Assembly (NCBI RefSeq): GCF_036231355.1
Contig: NZ_CP109496.1
Coordinates: forward strand, 3,038,001-3,102,000
Source: Streptomyces sp. NBC_01431
Lineage (GTDB): Bacteria; Actinomycetota; Actinomycetes; Streptomycetales; Streptomycetaceae
Length of the DNA stretch: 64,000 bases
Direction: 5' to 3'
Shown here: one piece after another, positions 30,911 through 39,523 of the stretch
How the letters are laid out: every line of letters begins with the position of its first letter
Numbering within the stretch: position 1 is the first letter of the stretch
The notes under the pieces: generated by a model
What the model was told of the DNA's origin: nothing
Databases searched by the model: none
Seen by the model: the letters and a program-made list of their open reading frames with translations, nothing else
Position numbers and translations under genes: made by a program

Positions 30911-31855
30911 TCACGCCGATACCCGTACCGGCAAATCCCGCAGAGCCCCGCGCAGAGCGGCGGCGAACTCCTCGAATTCGCCCTGGCGAGCCGCGCCCGT
31001 CCGCATCGCCAGGGCGACCGTGCGCGAGGGCGCCGGCTCCGCGAAGTACCCGGTGACCAGGCGGTCGTTGCGGCCCGTCTCGATCTCGACGGCGGTACGC
31101 GGCAGCAGCGTCACGCCGAGCCCGCCCGCCACGAGTTGGACCAGCGTGGACAGCCCCGCCGCGGTCGTCGTCACCGGCGCCCCCTCGGTCCGCCCGGCCT
31201 CCCGGCAGATGTCGAGCGCCTGGTCGCGCAGGCAGTGCCCCTCGTCGAGGAGCAGCAGATGCAGTTGGCGCAGCGCCTCGCGGGGGATGTCGGTGCGACC
31301 GCCGAGCCAGTGGTCGCGCGGGGTGACGAGCACGAAGTCCTCGTCGAACAAGGGGAGTTCACTCACTCCGGGCACACCGAGCGGAACGGCGAGCAGCAGC
31401 AGGTCCAGGCGCCCGGCGGCGAGTCCGTCGAGCAGTGAGGAGGTCTGCTCCTCGTGGACCTGGAGGTCGAGCTCGGGGTAGCGCTCGTGGACGAGCCGCA
31501 GCACGTCGGGCAGCAGATAGGGCGCGACCGTCGGGATCACCCCGAGCCGGAGCACCCCGGTGAACGGGGCGCGGACCGCCTCCGCCTCCTCCATCAGCTC
31601 GCCCACCGCGTCGAGCACCGCTTTCGCCCGCACCGCGAGCCGCTCGCCCGCCGGCGAGAGCAGCACCTTGCGCGTCGTACGCTCCAGGAGCTGGACGTCG
31701 AGTATTTCCTCCAGCGCCGAGACCGCCCCGGACAGGGCGGGCTGGCTCATGCCGATCGCCGCCGCCGCGTCGCGGAAGTGCAGGTGTTCCGCGACGGCAG
31801 CGAACGCGCGCAGCTGCGCCAGGCTGGGCTGCTTGCCCCTATTACCGCTGGCCAC
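30911..31855 (-). CDS. oxyR: Peroxide-sensing LysR regulator OxyR
   Basis: 314 residues from a GTG at 31855 with GGAGGT eight bases upstream. The frame stays open far upstream, but the LysR helix-turn-helix begins at residue 8 (PSLAQLRAFAAVAEHLHFRDAAAAIGMSQPALSGAVSALEE), fixing this start. The sensor domain contains LLDEGHCLRDQALDICREAG, the two redox cysteines that form the activating disulfide in OxyR. Divergent from ahpC with 144 bases between them; in Streptomyces OxyR activates ahpCD from this region. Confidence 0.95.
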   Translation of the reverse strand: MASGNRGKQPSLAQLRAFAAVAEHLHFRDAAAAIGMSQPALSGAVSALEEILDVQLLERTTRKVLLSPAGERLAVRAKAVLDAVGELMEEAEAVRAPFTGVLRLGVIPTVAPYLLPDVLRLVHERYPELDLQVHEEQTSSLLDGLAAGRLDLLLLAVPLGVPGVSELPLFDEDFVLVTPRDHWLGGRTDIPREALRQLHLLLLDEGHCLRDQALDICREAGRTEGAPVTTTAAGLSTLVQLVAGGLGVTLLPRTAVEIETGRNDRLVTGYFAEPAPSRTVALAMRTGAARQGEFEEFAAALRGALRDLPVRVSA

Positions 31856-31999
31856 TGATAGGCACCTCCGATCATGCTGAGCCAGTCTAGCTATTTCCCT
31901 GATCAATGCCTCCTGTGCCAGGATCGGCAATCCGTCCAACCCCCTGGAAGCTTCCCGAATCCGCTCGAAACGGGACTTCCTTGTTTGCAAGGAGAGCGC
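31856..31999. promoter_or_regulatory. Divergent oxyR / ahpC promoter region
   Basis: 144 bases between the two start codons, clearly AT-richer than the genes. They contain ATAG/CTAT and TGATCA-type half-sites (CTGATAGG next to the oxyR start, AGCTATTT and CTGATCAA nearer ahpC) of the sort bound by OxyR tetramers. I cannot fix exact operator boundaries. Confidence 0.6.
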
Positions 32000-32554
32000 G
32001 TGCTCACTGTTGGTGACCAGTTCCCCACGTACGACCTGACTGCCTGCGTGTCGCTGGAGAGCGGCAACGAGTTCCAGCAGATCGACCACAAGACCTACGA
32101 GGGCAAGTGGCGTGTGGTCTTCGCGTGGCCCAAGGACTTCACCTTCGTCTGCCCGACCGAGATCGCCGCGTTCGGCAAGCTGAACGACGAGTTCGCCGAC
32201 CGCGACGCGCAGATCCTCGGCTTCTCCGGCGACTCCGAGTTCGTGCACCACGCCTGGCGCAAGGACCACCCGGACCTGACCGACCTGCCCTTCCCGATGC
32301 TGGCCGACTCGAAGCACGAGCTCATGCGAGACCTCGGCATCGAGGGCGAGGACGGCTTCGCCCAGCGCGCCGTCTTCATCGTCGACCCGAACAACGAGAT
32401 CCAGTTCACGATGGTGACCGCCGGTTCCGTGGGCCGTAACCCCAAGGAGGTCCTGCGGGTCCTCGACGCCCTGCAGACCGACGAGCTGTGCCCGTGCAAC
32501 TGGACCAAGGGCGAGAACACCCTGGACCCGGTCGCGCTGCTGGCCGGTGAGTAA
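32000..32554 (+). CDS. ahpC: Alkyl hydroperoxide reductase AhpC (2-Cys peroxiredoxin)
   Basis: 184 residues from a GTG at 32000 with AAGGAGAG upstream. The peroxidatic cysteine is in PKDFTFVCPTEIAAFG and the resolving cysteine in ELCPCNW near the C-terminus. It reduces organic hydroperoxides and peroxynitrite. AhpD, encoded 3 bases downstream, regenerates it in actinobacteria instead of AhpF. Expression is expected to be controlled by the divergent OxyR. Confidence 0.96.
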   Translation: MLTVGDQFPTYDLTACVSLESGNEFQQIDHKTYEGKWRVVFAWPKDFTFVCPTEIAAFGKLNDEFADRDAQILGFSGDSEFVHHAWRKDHPDLTDLPFPMLADSKHELMRDLGIEGEDGFAQRAVFIVDPNNEIQFTMVTAGSVGRNPKEVLRVLDALQTDELCPCNWTKGENTLDPVALLAGE

Positions 32555-32557
32555 CCC

Positions 32558-33091
32558 ATGTCCCTCGACGCGCTGAAGTCCGCCGTACCGGACTACGCCA
32601 AGGACCTGAAGCTGAACCTCGGCTCGGTCATCGGGAACTCCGACCTCCCGGCCCAGCAGCTGTGGGGCACGGTGCTCGCCACCGCCATCGCCTCGCGCAG
32701 CCCGATCGTGCTGCGCGAGCTGGAGCCCGAGGCGAAGGCCAACCTCTCTCCCGAGGCGTACACGGCCGCCAAGTCCGCCGCCGCGGTCATGGCGATGAAC
32801 AACGTCTTCTACCGCACCCGCCACCTGCTCTCCGACCCGGAGTACGGCACGCTGCGGGCCGGTCTGCGGATGAACGTCATCGGCAACCCGGGCGTGGAGA
32901 AGGTCGACTTCGAGCTGTGGTCGCTCGCCGTCTCCGCGGTGAACGGCTGCGGCCAGTGCCTGGACTCGCACGAGCAGGTCCTGCGCAAGGCCGGCGTCGA
33001 CCGCGAGACGATCCAGGAGGCCTTCAAGATCGCCGCGGTGATCCAGGCCGTGGGCGTCACGCTGGACTCCGAGGCCGTGCTGGCCCCGTAG
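32558..33091 (+). CDS. ahpD: Alkyl hydroperoxidase AhpD
   Basis: 177 residues, all-helical carboxymuconolactone decarboxylase-like fold. The active site is [16 protein letters not shown]: a CxxC pair with a following His and an upstream Glu for proton relay. It passes electrons from lipoamide/SucB-type donors to AhpC. The ATG at 32558 follows the ahpC stop by 3 bases. The gene's own terminator hairpin has been split by an insertion sequence 24 bases past the stop codon. Confidence 0.95.
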   Translation: MSLDALKSAVPDYAKDLKLNLGSVIGNSDLPAQQLWGTVLATAIASRSPIVLRELEPEAKANLSPEAYTAAKSAAAVMAMNNVFYRTRHLLSDPEYGTLRAGLRMNVIGNPGVEKVDFELWSLAVSAVNGCGQCLDSHEQVLRKAGVDRETIQEAFKIAAVIQAVGVTLDSEAVLAP

Positions 33092-33114
33092 TTCCCGTAC
33101 GTACGCAACAAGCC

Positions 33115-33135
33115 AAGGGCCCCGCCGGCGCGATT
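33115..33135 (+). terminator. Left half of the ahpCD terminator, split by an IS element
   Basis: AAGGGCCCCGCCGG at 33115-33128 is the exact reverse complement of CCGGCGGGGCCCTT at 34940-34953, on the other side of the insertion sequence. Between them remain C plus GCGATT on the left and a second GCGATT on the right. Removing the IS and one GCGATT restores a perfect 14-bp stem with a 7-base loop. Confidence 0.9.
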
Positions 33136-33172
33136 CGACGCTGTTGGTTAATTCGGGGTCCTGCCTCGCGTG

Positions 33173-33215
33173 ACGTCGGCCTTCAAGACCTTGTTGTGGT
33201 CTTGAAGGCCGACGT
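33173..33215. terminator. Hairpin inside the left end of the IS, before the transposase
   Basis: Perfect 18-base arms (33173-33190, 33198-33215) around TTGTTGT, ending 22 bases before the transposase start. It would stop read-through from ahpCD, or hide the transposase ribosome-binding site in such read-through RNA, a known self-limiting device of insertion sequences. Confidence 0.8.
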
Positions 33216-33236
33216 TGTCGTATGGGGAGGGTGTCG

Positions 33237-34889
33237 ATGTCCATGCAGCCGAGGGAGCCGGGGAAGATCCCGGCGGAAACGGTGCGGGTGGCGCGGGCGG
33301 CCTTCCCGAAGGGGAGTCTGGCGATCCGGGTGAGGGACGAGTTAGGTGTCCTGTTCACCGATAAGCAGTTCGTGGGCCTGTTTGCGGCGCGGGGCAAGCC
33401 TGCCTGGTCACCGGGGCGCCTCGCGATGGTGCTGGTGCTGCAGTTTGTGGAGGGGCTGACCGACCGGCAGGCGGCCGAGGCGGTGCGGGCCCGGATCGAC
33501 TGGAAGTACGCGCTGGCCCTGGAGCTGACCGATCCAGGCTTCGACTTTTCGGTGCTCTCAGAATTCCGGGACCGGCTGGTCAGCGCAGATGGTGGGTGGG
33601 CTGTGCTGGACGGCATCCTGGCCGCTGCCCGAGAGAAGAGGCTGCTGCGCGGCGGGGGCAAGGCGCGGACCGACTCCACGCATGTGCTGTCCTCGGCACG
33701 TGAGCTGAACTGGCTGGAGAGGGTGGGCGAGAGTCTGCGGGCGGCGCTGAACGCGGTAGCCCGCGCTGAGCCGGAATGGGTCGGCGCGCATGCGCTGCCG
33801 GAATGGTTCACGCACTACGCGTCACGGATCGAGGACTCGCGTTTCCCCAAGGCCCAGGCCAGGCGGGTCGAGGTAGGGCGCCGGATCGGCGCGGATGGCA
33901 TGCGACTGCTGCGGATGGTCTGGACGGACGGTGCTCCGCCGGCGCTTCGGGTGCTGCCGGAGGCGGACTTCCTGCGGCAGCTGTGGGTCCAGTCCTTCCA
34001 TCTGGTGGACGGGGAGGTGGAGCGGCGCGACCCAAAAGACCGGCCGCCGGGCGCGAAACGCCTGGTCACGCCCTATGACATCGAGGCGAGGGGCAGCGTC
34101 AAGCGCGACACCTTCCGGGACGGCTTCAAGGTCCATCTCACCGAGACGTGCGAGCCGGAGACGGTGCACCTGGTCACCGACGTGACCACCACCGCTGCCA
34201 CCGTTCCCGACGACCGGATGGCCGCAGTGGTCCATTCCCGCCTCGCCGAACGGGACCTGCTGCCCGGCGAACACTGGGTCGATACCGGCTATGCCAACGC
34301 CGGCGCCCTGGCCGCCGCCCGACGTGATCACCAGGTCGCGCTGCATGGACCGCTGAAGTCCGTGACCGTCCCCCATGCCCGCGGCGAGGCCACCCACGGG
34401 CAGGACGCCTTCACCATCGACTGGGACAACCAGCACGTGACCTGCCCCAACGGCGTCACCAGCACGCAGTGGCACCAGCGCCGCTCCGAATACGGACTGC
34501 CGGTCATCCGGGTCCGCTTCTCACAGGCCACCTGCCGCACCTGCCCCCAGCTGCGGGGATGCGTCAACTCCCCGAAGGCCGAGCGCCGGGAGATCAACCT
34601 GCGGCCTCGTGACGAGTACGAGGCCCTCCAGCAGGCCCGAAAACTCCAGGAAACCGACGAGTGGAAGGCCCGCTACAAGATCCGCGCTGGGGTCGAGGGA
34701 ACCATCTCGCAAGCAGTGCAAGCCTGTGGCCTGCGCAGATCGCGCTATCGCGGCCTGGCGAAGACCAGTCTTCAGCACCAGCTCACTGGCGCCGCCATCA
34801 ACCTCATCCGCATCGATGCCTGGCTCACCGACAAGCCCCGCGCACGCACCCGGACCAGTCCCCTGGCAGCACTTCGCCCCGCCGCATAA
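33237..34889 (+). CDS. IS1182-family transposase
   Basis: 550 residues. An N-terminal DUF772-like domain (LAMVLVLQFVEGLTDRQAAEAVRARIDWKYALALELTDPGFDFSVLSEFRDRL) is followed by the DDE catalytic core: first Asp at about 146 in ARTDSTHV, second in HWVDTGYANAG, and Glu in RAGVEGTISQAV. A zinc-like cluster CRTCPQLRGC lies between. I prefer ATG 33237, with GGGGAGGG six bases upstream, over 33222. The stop codon lies in the loop of a terminator hairpin. No frameshift or internal stop, so probably active. Confidence 0.93.
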   Translation: MSMQPREPGKIPAETVRVARAAFPKGSLAIRVRDELGVLFTDKQFVGLFAARGKPAWSPGRLAMVLVLQFVEGLTDRQAAEAVRARIDWKYALALELTDPGFDFSVLSEFRDRLVSADGGWAVLDGILAAAREKRLLRGGGKARTDSTHVLSSARELNWLERVGESLRAALNAVARAEPEWVGAHALPEWFTHYASRIEDSRFPKAQARRVEVGRRIGADGMRLLRMVWTDGAPPALRVLPEADFLRQLWVQSFHLVDGEVERRDPKDRPPGAKRLVTPYDIEARGSVKRDTFRDGFKVHLTETCEPETVHLVTDVTTTAATVPDDRMAAVVHSRLAERDLLPGEHWVDTGYANAGALAAARRDHQVALHGPLKSVTVPHARGEATHGQDAFTIDWDNQHVTCPNGVTSTQWHQRRSEYGLPVIRVRFSQATCRTCPQLRGCVNSPKAERREINLRPRDEYEALQQARKLQETDEWKARYKIRAGVEGTISQAVQACGLRRSRYRGLAKTSLQHQLTGAAINLIRIDAWLTDKPRARTRTSPLAALRPAA

Positions 34890-34901
34890 CGGCGGGGCGA
34901 A
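34873..34901 (+). terminator. Transposase terminator overlapping its stop codon
   Basis: Perfect 12-base arms TTCGCCCCGCCG / CGGCGGGGCGAA with loop CATAA; the TAA stop of the transposase ends at the last loop base. Confidence 0.85.
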
Positions 34902-34939
34902 GAAGCAGGACCCGAATTAACCAACAGCGTCGTGCGATT

Positions 34940-34953
34940 CCGGCGGGGCCCTT
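34940..34953 (+). terminator. Right half of the split ahpCD terminator
   Basis: CCGGCGGGGCCCTT, complementary to 33115-33128. Separated from its partner by the IS element, it now lies just 19 bases from the end of the convergent AI-2E-type gene, whose termination may also have depended on the original hairpin. Confidence 0.85.
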
Positions 34954-34972
34954 CGGCGTTCGTGGGGCTGGG

Positions 34973-36394
34973 CTACTCGCGGTCCCCGGCCGGGACGGGC
35001 ACCAGCTCCGCGGGCGGCGCCTCGCTCACCGGCAGCGCACTGCGCAGGGCGTTCTCGCGGGCGTACTGCCTGAGGTAGCCGACCACCGTGTTGGTGACGG
35101 CGACCAGCGGTACCGCGACCACCGCGCCGCCGATGCCTGCCACCAGGCCGCCGGCGGCCACCGAGAGGACGACCGCGAGCGGGTGCACCCGCACCGCGCG
35201 GCCCAGGATGAAGGGCTGTAGGACGTGGCCCTCGATCTGCTGGACGGCCAGCACCAGGACCAGCACCATGAGCGCGTTGAACACGCCGTCGGTGACGAGC
35301 GCGACCACCACCGCGAGCGCGCCCGAGATGACCGCGCCCACCAGCGGTATGAAGGCGAACAGGAAGATGAACACGGCGAGCGGCACCGCCATGGGCACGC
35401 CCAGGAAGTAGATGCCGACGCCGATGCAGATCGCGTCGATCAGAGCCACTATCACCGTGCCGCGCACATAGGCGGTGAGCGTACGCCAGGCCTTCGGGCC
35501 CGCGCCCGCGACGCCCGGCCGGGCTGCGGCCGGCACCAGCTTGAGGACCCACTGCCAGATCTTCGGGCCGTCGTACAGCAGGAAGAGCGTCGAGAACATC
35601 GCGAGCAGTATGCCGGTGAGCACCTCCACCAGGACGGTCACGCCCTGGAGTCCGGCCGAGGTGATCTCGTTGGTGTTGGCCCCGATGGTGTCGCTGAGGT
35701 TCTTGGCGACCTGGTTGATCTGGTCCTCGGTGACGTGGAACGGGCTGTTCAGCGCCCAGCGCTTGAGTTCCTCGATGCCGTCGCGCACCTTGCTGGACAG
35801 GTCGTCGAGGTTGTCCATGACCTGCCAGACCACGAACCAGCCGACGAGCCCCATGATCACGAACCCGGAGACCGCGGTGACCGCGGTGGCCAGGCCCCGC
35901 GGCAGGCCCATCCGCTTGAGCCGGGCCACCGTCGGCTGGAGCAGCGCGGTGATCAGCAGGGCCGCGACGAACGCGAGCACCACCAGGGCGACCGCGCTGA
36001 TGATCTGAGTCAACACGTAGATGGTCCCGGCGAGCACCAGCAGCCGCCAGCCCACCTCGGCGGCGACCCGCATGCTCCACGGCACCGCGTCGACCGGATC
36101 GGGCCGGGCGGCGACCGCGGGCGCGTACGAGGGCGGCGGCGGTACGTGTTCGGGGGCCTGGCCGCCCGGCCCCTCCTCATCCACCGGCGCTTCGGCCGCA
36201 ACCACCGGCGCGGCGGGCGGGGTTGCGGGCCGGGGCCCGGCCGCGGGAGGCGCGGGGGCGGGAGCCGGGGTGGCATCGGGTTCCGGACCGGCCCACGCGT
36301 CGACTTCCGCCTGCGCGCGGCGCTCGTCCAGGCGCTCTCCCATCCGGGTCAGTCCGGCGCCTAGCCGTCCGAGCAAACTGGGCACTGTCGACAT
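34973..36394 (-). CDS. AI-2E family transporter (PerM-like)
   Basis: 473 residues. The first 120 are Pro/Ala-rich and probably cytoplasmic. Seven to eight hydrophobic helices follow, with family landmarks VALVVLAFVAALLITALLQPTV, GLPRGLATAVT, LLYDGPKIWQWV, FLGVPMAVPLAVFIFLFAFIPLVGAVISG and EGHVLQPFILGRAVRVHPLAVVLSVAAGGLVAGIGGAVVAVPL. Members export autoinducer-2 or act as Na+/H+ antiporters; which applies here is unknown. The frame is open to 36475, but ATG 36394 (MSTVPSLLGRLG) is a more typical start. Confidence 0.88.
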   Translation of the reverse strand: MSTVPSLLGRLGAGLTRMGERLDERRAQAEVDAWAGPEPDATPAPAPAPPAAGPRPATPPAAPVVAAEAPVDEEGPGGQAPEHVPPPPSYAPAVAARPDPVDAVPWSMRVAAEVGWRLLVLAGTIYVLTQIISAVALVVLAFVAALLITALLQPTVARLKRMGLPRGLATAVTAVSGFVIMGLVGWFVVWQVMDNLDDLSSKVRDGIEELKRWALNSPFHVTEDQINQVAKNLSDTIGANTNEITSAGLQGVTVLVEVLTGILLAMFSTLFLLYDGPKIWQWVLKLVPAAARPGVAGAGPKAWRTLTAYVRGTVIVALIDAICIGVGIYFLGVPMAVPLAVFIFLFAFIPLVGAVISGALAVVVALVTDGVFNALMVLVLVLAVQQIEGHVLQPFILGRAVRVHPLAVVLSVAAGGLVAGIGGAVVAVPLVAVTNTVVGYLRQYARENALRSALPVSEAPPAELVPVPAGDRE

Positions 36395-36479
36395 GATCCC
36401 GCCGTTTCCCTTTTCCCCGACGCTGAGTCTCCCCACCGCTTCGTCCCCCCGAGCCGTTCGAACCTGACCGTACACGGGC

Positions 36480-36512
36480 GAAGCCCCGCACCGAAGGACG
36501 GTGCGGGGCTTC
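36480..36512 (-). terminator. Terminator of the transglycosylase gene
   Basis: Perfect 14-base arms GAAGCCCCGCACCG / CGGTGCGGGGCTTC with loop AAGGA, about 57 bases downstream of the stop at 36569. Confidence 0.88.
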
Positions 36513-36568
36513 GAAAGGTTGAGCAGTTCCGGGCGGTATTTCGCGGCGCCCGGTGACCGGCCGTCAGG

Positions 36569-37276
36569 CTAGTACCAGCTGTTGGCCTGCCAGAACGACC
36601 AGGCGCCGCAGGGGCTGCCGTAGCGCTCGTTCATGTAGTTGAGGCCCCACTTTATCTGCGTGGCCGGGTTGGTCTGCCAGTCGTCGCCGGCGGAGCTCAT
36701 CTTGGAGCCCGGCAGCGCCTGGACGAGACCGTAGGCACCGGAACCGCTGTTGGTGGCCTGGTAGTTCCAGCTCGACTCGTTGTTCACGATGTGGCTGAAG
36801 CACTGGAACTGGCCCGCGGGGACGATCTGGCGCGCGAGCGCCTGGACGTCGGAGACCGAGTAGGAGCTCTTGACCGCGAGGTTCGAGACGTCCCGGGCAG
36901 CCGAACGGCTGGCGGCCTGGGTCTCCAGGTCGCGGGCCTTGGCGTCCTTGTCGGCCTTGTCCTTGTCGGCGGCGTCCTTCTTGGCCTTGGCGTCCTGCGC
37001 GGCCTGAAGACGGGCGGCTTCCTCGGCGGACTTCTTCGCCGACGCACTCGCCTGTGCGGCCTGTGCGTCCGCCTGCTGCGTCAGGGACGCGGTCTGAACC
37101 TGGGCCTGCTGTCCTGCGGGGATGTCCGCCAGGAGCGTCGTATCGGCGGCGGTCGCCTCGAAGTTGTCGTTCGAAGCAGCGGCAGGGCTACCTGCGGCAA
37201 CGCCGACGACGGCGCCTACGGTGGTGACCGCAGTGGCAGACGCCACCGCGAACCCCCGGACCGAGATCCGGCTCAC
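36569..37276 (-). CDS. Secreted lytic transglycosylase-like protein
   Basis: 235 residues from a GTG at 37276 with GGAAGG upstream. Signal peptide MSRISVRGFAVASATAVTTV to about residue 33 (AGSPAAAS). A long Ala/Lys/Asp-rich helical coil (about 60-130) leads to a C-terminal lysozyme-like domain: VSDVQALARQIVPAGQFQCFSHIVNNESSWNYQATNSGSGAYGLVQALPGSKM, with the catalytic Glu in NNESSW, and WGLNYMNERYGSPCGAWSFWQ. It cleaves peptidoglycan glycan strands, probably in growth or germination. The N-terminal coil resembles those of Rpf-like actinobacterial hydrolases. Long, possibly structured upstream region with a Crp-like palindrome. Confidence 0.9.
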   Translation of the reverse strand: MSRISVRGFAVASATAVTTVGAVVGVAAGSPAAASNDNFEATAADTTLLADIPAGQQAQVQTASLTQQADAQAAQASASAKKSAEEAARLQAAQDAKAKKDAADKDKADKDAKARDLETQAASRSAARDVSNLAVKSSYSVSDVQALARQIVPAGQFQCFSHIVNNESSWNYQATNSGSGAYGLVQALPGSKMSSAGDDWQTNPATQIKWGLNYMNERYGSPCGAWSFWQANSWY

Positions 37277-37662
37277 ACGGTTTCCTTCCAGCAGCGTCCA
37301 CACGGGTGACCTCGCGGACGCAATCGTGCCCCTGGCTCTCTCCTCCCAACTACGGGGTCACGGGAGGAACTGACCCGATGGGCAACTCCCTTGCGGGGAG
37401 TGCCGCGTGATGCGCGGGCGGCATACGGCTCAGCTATTGAGTTGCGTGGGTACCGGGGTACCCGGGGTACAGGGGTGCCGTATGCGGGGCCTGACGGATG
37501 CAAGACTCTGCCGGAAGCTGACACCGGGAGGCAATTCCCCGCCGCGTGTGAAACCTCACACCTCGCTCGCCCCACTGGTTTTTCCCAATCGCATCCACAA
37601 GAAGGCGCCGCCCGGCTAAGCTGCTTCGCTCGGCCCGGCGGCGCCAACTGGTGCGTACTGGT
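37277..37662 (-). promoter_or_regulatory. Long upstream region of the transglycosylase gene
   Basis: 386 bases without a gene. Visible structure: a Crp-like palindrome GTGTGA-AACC-TCACAC at 37546-37561; inverted repeats GCATACGGC (37421-37429) and GCCGTATGC (37478-37486), 48 bases apart, enclosing repeated GGGGTAC units at 37450-37470. A structured leader RNA is possible. I looked for the cyclic-di-AMP (ydaO) riboswitch known upstream of Streptomyces cell-wall hydrolases and did not find its conserved segments. Confidence 0.5.
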
Positions 37663-38985
37663 TCAGATGTGACCGTCCTCCAGCATTTCGGTCACCAGAG
37701 CCGCGATCTGCGAACGCTCGGACCGGGTGAGGGTGACGTGCGCGAACAGCGGATGCCCCTTCAGCTTCTCGACGACCGCCACCACACCGTCGTACCGACC
37801 GACCCTGAGGTTGTCCCGCTGGGCCACGTCATGGGTGAGCACCACCCGCGAATTGGCCCCGATACGGGACAGAACGGTCAGCAGGACGTTGCGTTCCAGT
37901 GACTGCGCCTCGTCGACGATCACGAAGGCGTCGTGCAGCGAGCGGCCCCGGATGTGCGTGAGCGGCAGGACCTCCAGCATGCCGCGCGAGGTGACCTCCT
38001 CGATGACCTCACGGCTCGTCACCGCGGACAGCGTGTCGAAGACGGCCTGCGCCCAGGGGCCCATCTTCTCGGCCTCGGACCCGGGCAGATAGCCGAGCTC
38101 CTGCCCGCCCACCGCGTACAGCGGCCGGAAGACCATCACCTTCTTGTGCTGCCTGCGCTCCAGGACCGCCTCCAGGCCCGCGCAGAGCGCCAGCGCGGAC
38201 TTGCCGGTGCCGGCTCGGCCGCCCATCGAGATGATCCCGACCTCGGGATCGAGCAGCAGATCCAGCGCGATTCGCTGTTCGGCGCTGCGCCCGTGGATGC
38301 CGAACGCCTCGCGGTCGCCCCGCACCAGCCGGATGTTCCCGTCCGCGCCGACCCGCCCGAGCGCCTTGCCGCGCTCGGAGAGCAGCACGAGCCCGGTGTG
38401 GACGGGAAGCTCGGCGGCTTCGGGAACGTAGAGCGTCTCCTCCTCGAAGAGCAGGTCGACCTGCTCACCGCTGAGCGGCAGTTCGGCCATTCCGGTCCAG
38501 CCGGAGTCGGTGATCGCCAGCTCGGCGCGGTACTCCTCGGCGAGCAGACCGACCGACGACGCCTTGATCCGCAGCGGCAGGTCCTTCGATACGACGGTGA
38601 CGTCGTACCCCTCCGCCTGGAGATTGCGGGCGACGGCGAGGATCCGTGAGTCGTTGTCCCCCAGCCTGTAGCCGGCGGGCAGTACGCCGGGATCGGAATG
38701 GTTGAGCTCGACACGGAGGGTGCCGCCGAGGTCCCCCAACGGGATGGGGGCGTCGAGGCGTCCGTACCGGACCCGGAAGTCGTCGAGCAGGCGCAGCGCC
38801 TGCCGGGCGAAGTATCCGAGCTCCGGATGGTGCCTCTTCGCTTCCAGTTCGGTGACCACGACGATCGGGAGCACCACTTCGTGCTCCTCGAACCGGGTCA
38901 TCGCCTTGGGGTCGGCCAGCAGGACGCTGGTGTCGAGGACGTAAGTGCGCCGATCGGGCATGCGGCGCTTTGTGCTGGTCACCAC
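37663..38985 (-). CDS. PhoH family protein with N-terminal PIN domain
   Basis: 440 residues. The PIN-type RNase domain is at the N-terminus ([63 protein letters not shown]), with the acidic residues of the active site present. The C-terminal PhoH ATPase has Walker [36 protein letters not shown] and [24 protein letters not shown]-PhoH proteins of actinobacteria are ATP-dependent RNases/helicases. The start is a GTG at 38985; the GTG at 38982 and an ATG 8 codons in are alternatives. Confidence 0.93.
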   Translation of the reverse strand: MVTSTKRRMPDRRTYVLDTSVLLADPKAMTRFEEHEVVLPIVVVTELEAKRHHPELGYFARQALRLLDDFRVRYGRLDAPIPLGDLGGTLRVELNHSDPGVLPAGYRLGDNDSRILAVARNLQAEGYDVTVVSKDLPLRIKASSVGLLAEEYRAELAITDSGWTGMAELPLSGEQVDLLFEEETLYVPEAAELPVHTGLVLLSERGKALGRVGADGNIRLVRGDREAFGIHGRSAEQRIALDLLLDPEVGIISMGGRAGTGKSALALCAGLEAVLERRQHKKVMVFRPLYAVGGQELGYLPGSEAEKMGPWAQAVFDTLSAVTSREVIEEVTSRGMLEVLPLTHIRGRSLHDAFVIVDEAQSLERNVLLTVLSRIGANSRVVLTHDVAQRDNLRVGRYDGVVAVVEKLKGHPLFAHVTLTRSERSQIAALVTEMLEDGHI

Positions 38986-39324
38986 GGAAGGACGTACCCC
39001 CTCGTAAGAGGCGCATGAGGTCGGGGTGCGACGGCGTCGCGGAAACGCGGACCGGGCTCTGGCCGCGATGCGCGGGCCGAGCTCCGGCCCTCCGCGTCGC
39101 CCGCGCGCGGTGCACGGTCGTCCTGGTGCAAAGGGCCTCCCGGGCGAGCGGCCTTACTGCCGCTCACTGAGATACGACGTCCGTGGACCGGAACGTCGAC
39201 CTGGCAGGGTTATGCCCTCGAACAGGCGAAGCCATGCCCCGTCATATGCCCGTAGTTGCACCGGGACTCCGCCCCGGGCCCCGCATCACGCGTTGAGGCC
39301 GCCCGCCCCGGGGCTCCGCCCCGG

Positions 39325-39440
39325 ACCCCGTTCGCGCCTGAACGGCGCTCGTCCTCAAGCGCCGGACGGGCTGAAGATGTCCATGCCGCCCAGCACCAGC
39401 ACTGCCAGGGGCGCGGGGAACTGCGCGAGCAGCCACGCAC
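39325..39440. repeat. Dispersed Streptomyces-type intergenic repeat, copy 2
   Basis: Shares its two main blocks, including GGGGCGCGGGGAACTGCGCG, with 8938-9070. Like copy 1 it is downstream of a gene end and followed by short hairpins. Confidence 0.75.
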
Positions 39441-39451
39441 GGCGGACGACA

Positions 39452-39487
39452 AAACGCCGGACGGGAGCACGAGCCCGTCCGGCGTTT
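39452..39487 (-). terminator. Terminator of the prenyltransferase gene
   Basis: AAACGCCGGACGGG and CCCGTCCGGCGTTT form a perfect 14-bp stem around an 8-base loop, about 37 bases past the stop at 39524. On the minus strand the stem ends in TTT. Confidence 0.85.
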
Positions 39488-39523
39488 GAGGACAAAAGGG
39501 GGGTCAGAAAGAGGACCCACCCC

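Larger units (their letters stand above)
33136..34933 (+). mobile_element. IS1182-family insertion sequence, complete
   Basis: About 1798 bp. Terminal inverted repeats: left end CGACGCTGTTGGTTAATTCG at 33136, and the complement of the right end reads the same after one extra base, continuing GGGTCCTGC; the repeats cover about 28 bases with a one-base gap. It is flanked by the 6-bp direct repeat GCGATT at 33130-33135 and 34934-34939. The single transposase gene is intact. The element sits in the loop of the ahpCD terminator, matching the preference of this family for palindromic targets. Both ends carry strong hairpins. Confidence 0.92.
38986..39523. other. Gene-free, repeat-bearing stretch between phoH and the prenyltransferase gene
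   Basis: 538 bases with no supported gene. It contains copy 2 of the dispersed repeat (about 39325-39440, 28-base block at 39404-39431 identical to 9033-9060) and a terminator at 39452-39487. The part next to phoH must hold its promoter. Confidence 0.6.

Noticed and set aside
30911..33811. A 966-codon minus-strand frame that includes OxyR
   Set aside because: Only the last 314 codons are OxyR. The rest runs antisense through ahpC, ahpD and the IS; a GGAGGT before GTG 31855 and the LysR helix-turn-helix fix the true start.
37277..37662. A cyclic-di-AMP (ydaO) riboswitch upstream of the secreted transglycosylase
   Set aside because: Expected from other Streptomyces wall hydrolases, but the conserved segments of that riboswitch were not found on the minus strand.
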